DNA of 64,000 nt. It comes from Phytohabitans houttuyneae. Lineage in GTDB: Bacteria > Actinomycetota > Actinomycetes > Mycobacteriales > Micromonosporaceae. Shown here piece by piece: positions 1-7,817 of this stretch; within the stretch, counting starts at the first letter, position 1, and the number at the start of each line of letters is the position of its first letter. Both the position numbers and the translations under genes were made by a program. Location of the stretch: contig NZ_BLPF01000003.1 in assembly GCF_011764425.1 (NCBI RefSeq), positions 868,001 through 932,000 on the forward strand, read 5' to 3'. A model generated the notes under the pieces. The model was given only the letters and a program-made list of their open reading frames with translations, searched no databases and had not been told where the DNA came from.

Positions 1-541
1 TGTCGAGGATCTGCACGGGGTAGGGGACCGGGACGCCCGCCTCGTACAGCCGGCAGAGGGTGGCGAACTCGGCGTCGGCCCACTGCGCGGCGACCACCTG
101 CCGGCCGAACGCGGTGCGGTTGGCCATCGCCCGGTTGGTGCGGGACTCCTTGACCCGGCGCCCTTCCAGGTAGCCGGCGTCGCGGTGGAACAGGCGGTGC
201 TCGGCGCTGCGGTAGCGTTTGGCCGCCAGCAGGCAGGACTCGCCGGTGCCGGGCACGCCTCGCCGCAGCAGGAAGACGTCGGCTTCCTTGCCGGTCTTCA
301 GCACGCCCATTTCGGTGTCGACCGCGGCGAGCGCCGTCACCAACCAGTCGGGGTGTGGCTGTGGCCCGCGCTGTCCGGCGGTCGACTGGTCCCACGTGGA
401 CCAGCGGTCGCCTTCGGGCAGCCCGTCGACGGCGTCGTACGCGTTTTCGGCGGACAGGCGCAGGCGGCTGGGGCTGCGCTCGAAGTGTGTGTCGTCGTCA
501 AAGCGCCGTTTGCTACGGCGTCGCGGCTCGAAGTCGCGCAA
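1..541 (-). CDS. RIO-type serine protein kinase, 5' part (runs off left edge)
   Basis: Reading the minus strand from a TTG at 541 gives about 180 residues of a RIO1-like atypical kinase. A charged N-terminal tail of about 70 residues is followed by DTEMGVLKTGKEADVFLL, the glycine-poor nucleotide loop of RIO kinases. Next comes CLLAAKRYR with the ATP-anchoring lysine, then RTNRAMANRTAFGRQ and the helix AQWADAEFATLCRLYEAG. The catalytic loop and metal-binding Asp lie beyond base 1, so the gene is cut by the window. The TTG start is chosen because GAGGAG lies nine bases upstream and no ATG is available upstream in this frame. Bacterial RIO-like kinases phosphorylate serine in unknown partners; the function here is family inference. 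It is divergent from the membrane protein at 870. Confidence 0.8.
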   Translation of the reverse strand, partial: MRDFEPRRRSKRRFDDDTHFERSPSRLRLSAENAYDAVDGLPEGDRWSTWDQSTAGQRGPQPHPDWLVTALAAVDTEMGVLKTGKEADVFLLRRGVPGTGESCLLAAKRYRSAEHRLFHRDAGYLEGRRVKESRTNRAMANRTAFGRQVVAAQWADAEFATLCRLYEAGVPVPYPVQILD

Positions 542-869
542 GGGAGGTGCTCCTCGGGATGAAAGCGGAAAGGGCAGGCGGCATCGCGCCCACGGCGGGC
601 TTCAACACGCGGCTCGCCTCCTTCCGCTCGGCCGGCACGCGGCCGGCTCCCGATCGACGTCGCCCAGCTTCACAGGCAAGACCGAAGGACGCAACGCATT
701 TTGGGTACGCACGCCGCAGACGGGGCCGCACCTCCCCGGCATCGACGCGGGGATGTGGTCAGCGTTGGTCGATGGCTGCGACGATGTGCAATTGGTGGCA
801 GCGTGCGGGCGTCCCCGTAGGCGTGGAGTGTCGCCTGGCTCAAGACGTAGATCCACAGAGGAGATGCGG
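542..869. other. Intergenic region between divergent genes
   Basis: This stretch of about 330 bases separates the RIO-type kinase (minus) from the one-TM protein (plus), so it should carry both promoters. Open frames crossing it have poor actinobacterial codon use and no recognisable protein. I see no clear repeat, RNA or operator. Confidence 0.5.
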
Positions 870-1589
870 GTGCCTTCGATCGAGCCGCAGGTTGAGCGTC
901 CTCGTGTGTTTTCGCGCGATTGGTGGGCGTCCTGGTCCGGAGTAGCGACCGTGCTCGGAACGGTCGGGACCATAGCTGGCCTTGTTGTCGCCGTCATCCT
1001 GGCGAATCAGCCTTCGCCGCAACCGGTACCTCCGGATCGTTCGGGTGCCCGCGCTCGTACGCCGTGGTTGGGGATCGAGTTCTTCCAGGATGACAAGCGG
1101 CTGCCGCTGTACGAGACGGACGTCGCCGACGCGGGAGGGTCAGCTAGCGGGCATGGAGTCATGGAGGTTGACGTCGGCAGCCAGCCGTTCGAGGTCCGTG
1201 CGCCGCTGCCGGCCGGCGACAGCGACGCTGCGATCAAGATTTGCGCATGGGTGGATGCCTCCGTCTTCGGCGCGGTACGGGAAGGCGAGCCCATCGACGA
1301 GGTGTCACCGTTCACGCCGGGCAAGGGCATGGCAGACACCGCTGCCGGTAGCGGTGCGCTGTATCTCGACAAGGAAGCGTTCAACTACCTCGGGGACACC
1401 CGAGTGTCGATCAGCGGCAAGCAGATGGTGGCGTTCGTGTCGGAGTTCGAGGCAACCGACGGACCTCAGCCGGCTCCGTCGGACCCGATCTACCTGCTGA
1501 TCTACGTCGAGTCGGGCGACGACGGCGACGGGTTCGGCAAGGCCGCGATCAGCAACAAGGAGTACGACCTGGTCGTGGTGACCCGATAA
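870..1589 (+). CDS. Single-pass membrane protein of unknown function
   Basis: The frame encodes a protein of about 239 residues. A short cytoplasmic N-terminus with DWWASWSG leads into one transmembrane helix (about residues 17-41, VATVLGTVGTIAGLVVAVIL). A Pro-rich spacer (QPSPQPVPP) and an extracytoplasmic domain of about 190 residues rich in beta-type sequence follow. GTG at 870 is preferred over ATG at 864: the strong AGAGGAG at 857-863 directly abuts the ATG but sits six bases before the GTG. The frame is open much further upstream, but that part lacks a ribosome site and looks non-coding. I do not recognise the domain. It is transcribed towards the LacI gene, whose stop lies 22 bases away. 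Confidence 0.75.
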   Translation: MPSIEPQVERPRVFSRDWWASWSGVATVLGTVGTIAGLVVAVILANQPSPQPVPPDRSGARARTPWLGIEFFQDDKRLPLYETDVADAGGSASGHGVMEVDVGSQPFEVRAPLPAGDSDAAIKICAWVDASVFGAVREGEPIDEVSPFTPGKGMADTAAGSGALYLDKEAFNYLGDTRVSISGKQMVAFVSEFEATDGPQPAPSDPIYLLIYVESGDDGDGFGKAAISNKEYDLVVVTR

Positions 1590-1611
1590 CGGGTGCCGCC
1601 CGGTCGAGGGG

Positions 1612-2625
1612 TTATGCGGAGTCGCGGCGTACCAGTCTTGTGGGGAGGATGAGCGAGGCGGTTTCGCGGCCCGCGATGAGTTCGATCAGCACCCGGGTCA
1701 TTTCTTTCCCCAGGGACTGGATCGACTGGTGAACCGTCGTCAGGGGCGGATCGGTGTGTTGGGCTATTCCCAGGTTGTCGAAGCCGACGACGGCGACGTC
1801 CGCTGGCACGGATCGGCCGGCCTCTTTCAGTACGCGTAGGGCTCCGGCGGCCATGTTGTCGCTGGCGGCGAACACGGCGTCGAGGTCTGGATGGGTGTCG
1901 AGCAGTGTGGTCATGGCCGCGGCGCCGCTGGCCTCGGTGTAGTCGCCTTCGGCCATGGCGTACGGGGTGAGACCCGCCATGATCATTGCTTCGCGGTAGC
2001 CACGGTGGCGGGCTACGCCGGCCTCGCTGGTCAGCTCGCCTGTGATGGTGACGATGCGGGTCCGGCCGAGGCTGATGAGGTGCTCGGTGGCCAGCCGCGC
2101 GCCGCCGAGGTTGTCGGAGTCGACGTACCACTGCGGCTGGAAGTGCAAGGGTCGGCCGCCGTAGACGGCCGGTAGGCCGGCTCGCTGCACGATGTGGGTC
2201 AGCGGGTCGTCTCCGTGCAGTGCCATCAGCATGATGCCGTCGACGCCGCGCGTGTTCAGCAGGTTGGTGAGCCTTGATCGGCCGCGGCCGGAGCTGGCCA
2301 GGCACAGCAGCAGGTGCAGGTCGGTTTCCTCGAGTGCTGAGGAGACGCCGACGATGACCTGGCCGAAGAACGGATCGGCGAACAACTCGGGATCGTCGTG
2401 GGAGATCGCGAGGGCGACGATCCCGGTCTGCTGGGTGGCCAGGGCGCGCGCGGTGCGGTTGGGCAGGTATCCCAACTCCTTGATGGCCCTCTCGACCGCG
2501 TCGCGGGTGGCGCGACTGACGTGCGGTGCCTTGTTGAGGACCCGGGACGCGGCAGAGCGTGACACCCCGGCGCGGGCGGCCACCTCGTCGAGGGTGGGCT
2601 GGTGCCGGCTGGTGTCTGTTTCCAT
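1612..2625 (-). CDS. LacI-family transcriptional regulator, probably of cellulase and sugar genes
   Basis: The 337-residue protein has a LacI DNA-binding helix-turn-helix at residues 10-57 (TLDEVAARAGVSRSAASRVL, then the hinge helix RTARALATQQ). A periplasmic-binding-protein-like effector domain follows, containing VDGIMLMAL, VAVVGFDN and the terminal dimer region. The length is normal for the family. The gene is divergent from a secreted GH6 cellulase, with two copies of TGGAAGCGCTTCCA between them. That sequence resembles the CebR cellobiose operator TGGGAGCGCTCCCA known from Streptomyces. I infer a repressor released by a cello-oligosaccharide that controls the cellulase, itself and possibly the sugar dehydrogenase at 13.5-14.7 kb. 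The ATG at 2625 is preceded by AGGAAGGA. Confidence 0.9.
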   Translation of the reverse strand: METDTSRHQPTLDEVAARAGVSRSAASRVLNKAPHVSRATRDAVERAIKELGYLPNRTARALATQQTGIVALAISHDDPELFADPFFGQVIVGVSSALEETDLHLLLCLASSGRGRSRLTNLLNTRGVDGIMLMALHGDDPLTHIVQRAGLPAVYGGRPLHFQPQWYVDSDNLGGARLATEHLISLGRTRIVTITGELTSEAGVARHRGYREAMIMAGLTPYAMAEGDYTEASGAAAMTTLLDTHPDLDAVFAASDNMAAGALRVLKEAGRSVPADVAVVGFDNLGIAQHTDPPLTTVHQSIQSLGKEMTRVLIELIAGRETASLILPTRLVRRDSA

Positions 2626-2806
2626 GTGGGTGCCGCGTCCTTCCTGGCTGACGTCGGGACAGGCCGGCGAGCGGGGACACCCGGCGCGGCTTGGTCGGCG
2701 CCGACTCGGCTACCGGCGCGAAGGCCGCCGATAGATGGTATCGGCCTGCCACGGCAGGGTCGACACGGTCGATGCGAGGTACGACCCGCATGATCGCGCC
2801 TCAGCC

Positions 2807-2820
2807 TGGAAGCGCTTCCA
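2807..2820. promoter_or_regulatory. Palindromic LacI-type operator, copy 1
   Basis: The perfect palindrome TGGAAGCGCTTCCA extends to 16 bases with the flanking C and G. The central CG and the 14-base core match the architecture of LacI-family operators and differ from the CebR box by one base per half-site. It lies 182 bases upstream of the LacI start, in the shared intergenic region. Confidence 0.75.
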
Positions 2821-2930
2821 GTTCTGCGGCGCCAGAGAGGGCTCGTCCTGACCGAGGACTTGGGGGAGCGGCCTTGACTTCTGCCCGTAACGTGCCCAAC
2901 ATTAGATCGACGTCATCGGATGGGAGCTGC

Positions 2931-2944
2931 TGGAAGCGCTTCCA
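2931..2944. promoter_or_regulatory. Palindromic LacI-type operator, copy 2
   Basis: This is a second identical copy of TGGAAGCGCTTCCA, here an 18-base perfect palindrome from 2929 to 2946. Its centre is 124 bases from the first copy, close to twelve helical turns, so the two sites may be bridged by one tetramer. It is the copy nearer the cellulase. Confidence 0.75.
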
Positions 2945-3325
2945 GCTTTGCCGAGATTCGGCCGTTGACGGGACCACCTGCTTCCACCCCGCGCTCAGGA
3001 GGCATCCGGTGTTCGTGTCGGTATCGCTCACGGCACGAAGACGAGCGGAACGTTAACGCGAACAAATTGGACGTCAACGGCACATTCACCTCTGGCCGCA
3101 CCACGGCGGGAGGCAGTCACTGATAGACGCTGCGATTGCCAGAGTCACCTTGATGGACTCGGCTGACGCATAGGGAGCCTACGCGAGTGCGCCTCGCCAA
3201 GGGCGTGTGGGTTGGCGCGAGCCAGCCCACGCGGCGAGGCACTCGACATCGACATGCTCGCCATCCGGGCCGGCGAGCAACCCGTCAGGCGCGTGTGCGC
3301 CCGCGACGAAACTAGGAGAACAGTA

Positions 3326-5119
3326 GTGAGACTCGTGTCGAGTCGTACCCGGAAACAGCGCCTCGCCATTGGTGCGGTCGCTGTGCTTGGCTTGGGCGGC
3401 CTGTCGGTGATCCAGGCTTTGCCAGCCAGCGCCGCCGCGGGTTGCAGCGTGACCTACTCGGTCACCGGTTCATGGAACAACGGCTTCCAGGGCAACATTG
3501 TCATCCGCAACGTGGGTGACGCGTGGACGTCGTGGAACCTGACGTTCTCGTTCGCCAACGGCCAGCGTGTGTCGCAGGGCTGGGGCGGTCGCTTCACGCA
3601 GAGCGGCACGCAGGTGACGGTGGCCAACGAGTCGTGGAACGGCTCGGTTGCCAACGGCGCCAGCGTCAACCCGGGCTTCATCGGCAGCCACAGCGGCACG
3701 AACACCAACCCGACCTCGTTCGCGGTCAACGGGGTGGCGTGCACCGGCTCGCCCGTGACGAGCAACCCGACCTCGGCGCCGCCGACCAGCCGGCCGCCGA
3801 CCTCGGCGCCGCCGACCAGCCAGCCGCCGACCAGCCAGCCGCCGACCTCGAACCCGCCGACCACCGGCCCGCCCGGACAGCGCGTCGACAACCCGTACGC
3901 GGGTGGGCGTGGCTACGTGAACCCGGAGTGGAAGGCCAAGGTGGAGGGTGTCTCCGGCGGTAGCCGGATCTCCAGCAACCCGACCGCGGTCTGGATCGAC
4001 CGGATCGCCGCGATCGAGGGTACGGCCGGCAGCCAGTCCAACGGCCCGATGGGCGTGGAGGACCACCTGCTGGAGGCGGTGCGCCAGGGCGCGTCGTACA
4101 TCCAGTTCGTGATCTACAACCTGCCTGGCCGGGACTGCTCGGCGCTGGCCTCCAACGGTGAGCTCGGCCCGACCGAGATCGACCGTTACAAGACGGCGTA
4201 CATCGACCCGATCTCCGTGTACCAGAACGATGCCCGGTTCCGCAGCGTGCGGATCATCAACATCGTGGAGATCGACTCGCTGCCGAACCTGATCACGAAC
4301 GTGTCCGGCCGCCCGTCCGCGAAGCCGATGTGCGACACGATGAAGGCCAACGGCAACTACCAGGCCGGCATCGCGTACGCCCTGCAAAAGCTCGGCGCGA
4401 TCCCGAACGTCTACAACTACATCGACGCCGGGCACCACGGCTGGCTCGGCTGGGATGACAACTTCCGCCCGACCGCACAGCTGATCGCCGACACGGTCCG
4501 CCTGTCGGGCAGCGTCAACAACGTGCACGGCTTCATCAGCAACACGGCCAACTACGGGGCGCTGGTTGAGCCGTACATCACGGTGAACGACACGACCCGC
4601 CCGTCGAAGTGGATCGACTGGAACCGGTACAACGACGAGACCAGCTTCGTCCAGGCCTTCCGCCAGGAAATGGTCACGCAGGGCATGCCCTCGAACATCG
4701 GCATGCTGATCGACACCTCCCGCAACGGGTGGGGCGGCGCCGCCCGGCCGACCGGTCCAGTCACCACCGGCACCCTCGACGAGCAGATCAACGGCTCAAA
4801 GGTCGACCGGCGGCTGCACAAGGGCAACTGGTGCAACCAGTCCGGAGCCGGCATCGGCGAGCGTCCGCGGGCCAACCCCGGACCGAGCGGCATCGACGCC
4901 TACGTGTGGATCAAGCCGCCGGGCGAGTCGGACGGATCCAGCCGGCTGATCGATAACCCGGACGGCAAGGGCTTCGACCGGATGTGTGACCCCACGTACA
5001 CCGGCAACGTCCTCAACGGCAACAACCTGTCCGGAGCTCTTCCCGACGCACCGATCTCCGGCGCGTTCTTCCCGGCGCAGGTCACCCAACTGATGCAGAA
5101 CGCCTACCCAGCCCTGTAG
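3326..5119 (+). CDS. Secreted GH6 cellulase (cellobiohydrolase type) with CBM2
   Basis: The 597-residue exported enzyme has a signal peptide at 1-37 (RTRKQR, hydrophobic core, ALPASAAA). A family 2 cellulose-binding module spans about 39-141 (GCSVTYSVTGSWNNGFQ, conserved aromatic residues). A Pro/Thr linker of repeated PPTS units covers 142-186, and a glycoside hydrolase family 6 catalytic domain covers 187-597. The signature YNLPGRDCSALASNGEL carries the catalytic Asp270. The long-loop motifs DAGHHGWLGWDDNF, DTSRNGWGG and DAYVWIKPPGESDG are those of Cel6B-like exoglucanases, so it should release cellobiose from the non-reducing end. GTG 3326 is chosen because AGGAG lies seven bases before it and the signal peptide starts there. 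Control by the divergent LacI protein is likely. Confidence 0.93.
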   Translation: MRLVSSRTRKQRLAIGAVAVLGLGGLSVIQALPASAAAGCSVTYSVTGSWNNGFQGNIVIRNVGDAWTSWNLTFSFANGQRVSQGWGGRFTQSGTQVTVANESWNGSVANGASVNPGFIGSHSGTNTNPTSFAVNGVACTGSPVTSNPTSAPPTSRPPTSAPPTSQPPTSQPPTSNPPTTGPPGQRVDNPYAGGRGYVNPEWKAKVEGVSGGSRISSNPTAVWIDRIAAIEGTAGSQSNGPMGVEDHLLEAVRQGASYIQFVIYNLPGRDCSALASNGELGPTEIDRYKTAYIDPISVYQNDARFRSVRIINIVEIDSLPNLITNVSGRPSAKPMCDTMKANGNYQAGIAYALQKLGAIPNVYNYIDAGHHGWLGWDDNFRPTAQLIADTVRLSGSVNNVHGFISNTANYGALVEPYITVNDTTRPSKWIDWNRYNDETSFVQAFRQEMVTQGMPSNIGMLIDTSRNGWGGAARPTGPVTTGTLDEQINGSKVDRRLHKGNWCNQSGAGIGERPRANPGPSGIDAYVWIKPPGESDGSSRLIDNPDGKGFDRMCDPTYTGNVLNGNNLSGALPDAPISGAFFPAQVTQLMQNAYPAL

Positions 5120-5128
5120 GCACGAGCT

Positions 5129-5171
5129 GGCGGTGGGGCCTGTCTGGTCGCGCGGCGCGGGCCCCACCGCC
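5129..5171 (+). terminator. Hairpin terminator after cellulase
   Basis: GGCGGTGGGGCC at 5129-5140 pairs perfectly with 5160-5171, giving a 12-base-pair GC-rich stem ten bases after the cellulase stop. Only a weak T tract follows, as is usual in high-GC actinomycetes. Confidence 0.7.
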
Positions 5172-5210
5172 TTGACAGCTCACACCAAGTGGATCGATGT
5201 TTCAAGCGCC

Positions 5211-5241
5211 GCAGCCGGGTCGGCTTCGCCGACCCGGCTGC
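5211..5241. terminator. Second strong hairpin after cellulase
   Basis: A perfect 14-base-pair stem (5211-5224 with 5228-5241) closes a TTC loop. There is no T tract. It is either a back-up terminator or an mRNA 3' stabiliser for the cellulase transcript. Confidence 0.5.
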
Positions 5242-5394
5242 GCGGTTCAGCCCGGTGTTTCCCGCGCGATCACGCACCCCGCGGGCCGCTGCGTGAACAC
5301 GCAGCCTTGGACACGAATCGGCAAAGCCCCGTGACGGCGCCGTCGATGCTTGGTTGCATGCAGTTGACCGCGCGTGTAACGGGGAGGCGTCGCG

Positions 5395-5934
5395 ATGGCT
5401 GGTTTCTACCGCACCGGGCTGGCAGTGCTCGGGGCGACCGCGCTCGTCCTCACGCTCGCCGCGCCCGCCTCGGCCGACAGGACGCCGCCGCCGGATTGGT
5501 CACCGGCCCCCTGCGCCACCGGGGCGATCACCGACGTCCGCCCTGACGTGGACGGGCTGAACAACCCGACGCTTTGGATATCCGGCTGGATCCAGCCGTG
5601 CGCCGGCAACGAGCTCACCGACGGGTTCGCCATCGTCCGGTACTACCCCGAGGGCGGTTTCCGCAGCCGGCTCGTGCCGTACGAGTCACTGGCCGCGCCG
5701 ACGTCGTTCACCTTCCACGTCGGCGGTCTTCGCCGCGTCCTGCTGCCCACCATGACGGCTCTGTGCGTCGCACACTCCTACGACGGCCGCGCGGCGTGTG
5801 TCGGGATCGACGTGGGCGACCCGGGGGAGCAGCCTGTCGTCGGCCCCATCTCCACCGACGACCGGCGAGTCCTGATTGGAGTGAGGCGGGGAGCGGTGGA
5901 CCCGGACGGCCCGACCTGCGGGACCTGCGTGTGA
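5395..5934 (+). CDS. Small secreted protein of unknown function
   Basis: This 179-residue protein has a clear signal peptide at 1-27 (MAGFYRTGLAVLGATALVL, then APASA). The mature part of about 150 residues contains five cysteines and no recognisable domain. CATGAITDV, WISGWIQPC and a beta-rich pattern suggest a compact extracellular fold, and similar short proteins are common in actinomycetes. ATG 5395 follows GGGGAGG with a seven-base spacer. It is separated from the cellulase by two hairpins, so it is probably transcribed alone. Confidence 0.7.
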   Translation: MAGFYRTGLAVLGATALVLTLAAPASADRTPPPDWSPAPCATGAITDVRPDVDGLNNPTLWISGWIQPCAGNELTDGFAIVRYYPEGGFRSRLVPYESLAAPTSFTFHVGGLRRVLLPTMTALCVAHSYDGRAACVGIDVGDPGEQPVVGPISTDDRRVLIGVRRGAVDPDGPTCGTCV

Positions 5935-6072
5935 CAGCGCGGGCCACCGTAGGGCTGTCGTTGAATAGTCGGCTGCGGGAGCCGCCTGCGCTCCGCTAGG
6001 CTCCCAGCCGCTGGACCGGGGCGGGAAACCGCGTCGGGGCGGCAGCGTTGGTCAGCGATCGGGGGATGTGCG

Positions 6073-6879
6073 GTGACCTGTCAACTGTTCGCGATCTGCT
6101 TCGATGCGCGCCAACCGCTGGGCCTAGCGCGTTTCTGGGCTGGACTGCTCGGCCGGGAGGTCGTCGAGGAGGCTGGGGGCGCGCTGTTGCCCGGCGACGA
6201 CACCCAGGTCGGCCTCAGGTTCGTCACGAGCCGGGCGGAGAAGCTGCGGCCGGAGTACCTGCACCTGCACCTGACCAGCACGAGCCTCGCCGACCAGCAG
6301 CACACGGTGACGAAGGCTCTGGAGCTCGGCGCCAGCCATCTCGACGTCGGGCAGCTGCCCGAGGAGGGGCACGTCGTGCTGGCCGATCCCGAGGGCTACG
6401 CGTTCGACGTGATCGAGCCGGACAACAACTTCCTCGCCGGGTGCGGCTTTCTGGGGGAGGTCGCCTGCGACGGCACCCGCGAGGTCGGCCATTTCTGGAG
6501 CGAAGCGCTCGGCTGGCCGCTGGTGTGGGACCAGGACGAGGAGACCGCGATCCAGTCACCGCACGGTGGTACGAAGGTCGCTTGGGGCGGACCACCGCTG
6601 CACCCCAAGGAGGCAAGGAACCGGCAGCGCTTCGATCTCGCTGTGCCCGTCCACGGTGACCTGCAGGCCGAGGTCGACCGGCTTGTCGCTCTGGGCGCTA
6701 CGCGACTCGAAGGCGGCGAGGGTGGCGCGGTCGCGCTGGCCGATCCCGACGGCAACGAGTTCCGGGTGTTGCCGCCCCGATGGCACCGTGTTCAGATCCG
6801 GCGGCGGCGCCCGGTTCAGTGGCAGGACTCGCGGAGTTACCGCGGTGGCCGCCGGCTGGCGGTGACCCCCCTGGCGTAG
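6073..6879 (+). CDS. Two-domain VOC (glyoxalase-like) family protein
   Basis: The 268-residue protein has two vicinal-oxygen-chelate modules. The first (about 5-120) starts with FDARQPLGLARFWAGLLG and ends in VVLADPEGYAFDVIEPDN. The second (about 125-235) has EVGHFWSEALGWPL and ends in VALADPDGNEFRVLPP. This is the Glyoxalase_6 arrangement common in actinomycetes, where such proteins act as small-molecule binding or resistance proteins or unassigned enzymes. The usual metal His/Glu pattern is incomplete, so catalysis is uncertain. The start is GTG 6073. The basic C-terminal tail (IRRRRPVQW) is unusual and may be an added end. Confidence 0.8.
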   Translation: MTCQLFAICFDARQPLGLARFWAGLLGREVVEEAGGALLPGDDTQVGLRFVTSRAEKLRPEYLHLHLTSTSLADQQHTVTKALELGASHLDVGQLPEEGHVVLADPEGYAFDVIEPDNNFLAGCGFLGEVACDGTREVGHFWSEALGWPLVWDQDEETAIQSPHGGTKVAWGGPPLHPKEARNRQRFDLAVPVHGDLQAEVDRLVALGATRLEGGEGGAVALADPDGNEFRVLPPRWHRVQIRRRRPVQWQDSRSYRGGRRLAVTPLA

Positions 6880-6966
6880 GCGGGCATCGCGTTCTATCAA
6901 CTGGCCACAGGCCCATTCGGCAACGGCTCCACCTGCAGAGGCGCCGATGAGCGATCGCCTGCGGGC

Positions 6967-7144
6967 GTGACGACGCGATTTCAGCAGGCGATGCGGTTGA
7001 TGCGCCGTCGCGATCCACAGGCTCGCGAGGACGGCCTCCACCTTCTGCTACCGGACGCCGCCGCGAGCGTAGACGAGTTGATCGCGGAGTTCACGGCTGA
7101 GCAAGACGATCACGGCTTGCGGTGTTGGCTCTTGGAGCTGCCGC
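6967..7144 (+). pseudogene. HEAT-repeat protein, 5' fragment
   Basis: The first 59 codons encode FQQAMRLMRRRDPQAREDGL and then a span containing HGLRCWLLEL, which resembles the N-terminus of a HEAT-repeat protein common in actinomycetes. Similarity stops abruptly near 7140 and the frame runs into transposase-like sequence. The intact family is considerably longer. I read this as a gene truncated by insertion and later deletion. Confidence 0.5.
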
Positions 7145-7522
7145 CGAGTGGGTGGCGGCGCTCGACGGCGACGGGAGCCTGCGTGACGGCGCGGAACTGG
7201 CCGAGCTCACCGACCATCTCGAGCCGGGCGTGCTGGCCGCGTTCCCGGCCGGCTGGCGTACGCGATCTGCGACGGCACGCTGATCCCGATCGACCGCGTC
7301 GCCGATCAGAAGCCGTACTACACCGGAAAACACCACCGTCACGGCATGAACGTCAGGTCATCGCCGAACCGGCCGGCCGCCTCGTCTGGGCGTCGGCAGC
7401 CTTGCCCGGCTCGGCACACGACCTGACCGCCGCCCGCGCCCACGGCATCACGCCCGTCCCGGACCACCGCGATCGTGCTGGCCATCCTCGCCCTGCACGA
7501 CGTCGAGAACCCGATCTACTGA
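7143..7522 (+). pseudogene. Transposase remnants (IS5-type DDE and possibly IS1380-type)
   Basis: From 7143 one frame reads AEWVAALDGDGSLRDGAELA, weakly like part of an IS1380-type transposase. From about 7253 another frame reads YAICDGTLIPIDRVADQKPYY followed by TGKHHRHGMNV, typical of IS5-group DDE transposases with the first catalytic Asp. After a one-base shift near 7351 it continues as QVIAEPAGRLVWASAALPGS and HDLTAARAHGI. The middle of the catalytic domain is missing, and a further shift leads to a short tail ending at the TGA near 7522. There are no intact ends or terminal repeats, so the element is dead. Confidence 0.65.
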
Positions 7523-7817
7523 GGATGGAAAACGGCTCACTGATCAACTGGATCCGCTAGGGGATCGTGTCAGGAGCTTTAACGGTCGTCTCAGATTCGC
7601 TTGGTACGAAGTCGGCGTCAGATGAGCGAGGCAACTCCTGTGTAGGAGGTTTCGATGCTTGTCACTGTAACGCCGTCAGGGAAGCGCCGCCCGGGCGGTT
7701 GAGATTCGGGGTGGGCGCCATGGCTCTGGTGACGGCGACGAAGGGTCGAACTGAAGCATCTCGCAGACGGATGCCGTACGGATACCACACCACACAAACA
7801 CCTGAAGAGAGATTGAC

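Larger units (their letters stand above)
2626..3325. other. Divergent regulatory region between LacI gene and cellulase
   Basis: This 700-base stretch without a convincing gene carries the two palindromic operator sites (2807-2820 and 2931-2944). It must also contain the promoters of both divergent genes. The cellulase frame is open back to 3212, but the residues upstream of 3326 do not look like protein. The long leader between the second operator and the cellulase start (about 380 bases) shows no hairpin I could assign. Confidence 0.6.

Noticed and set aside
219-869. Long upstream extension of the membrane-protein frame
   Set aside because: The frame is open from 219, but the sequence opposite the RIO kinase has the codon pattern of a shadow frame, and a good ribosome site supports GTG 870.
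3760-3880. Repeated PPTS-coding units as a possible repeat array
   Set aside because: It is the Pro/Thr linker between the CBM2 and GH6 domains, normal in secreted cellulases.
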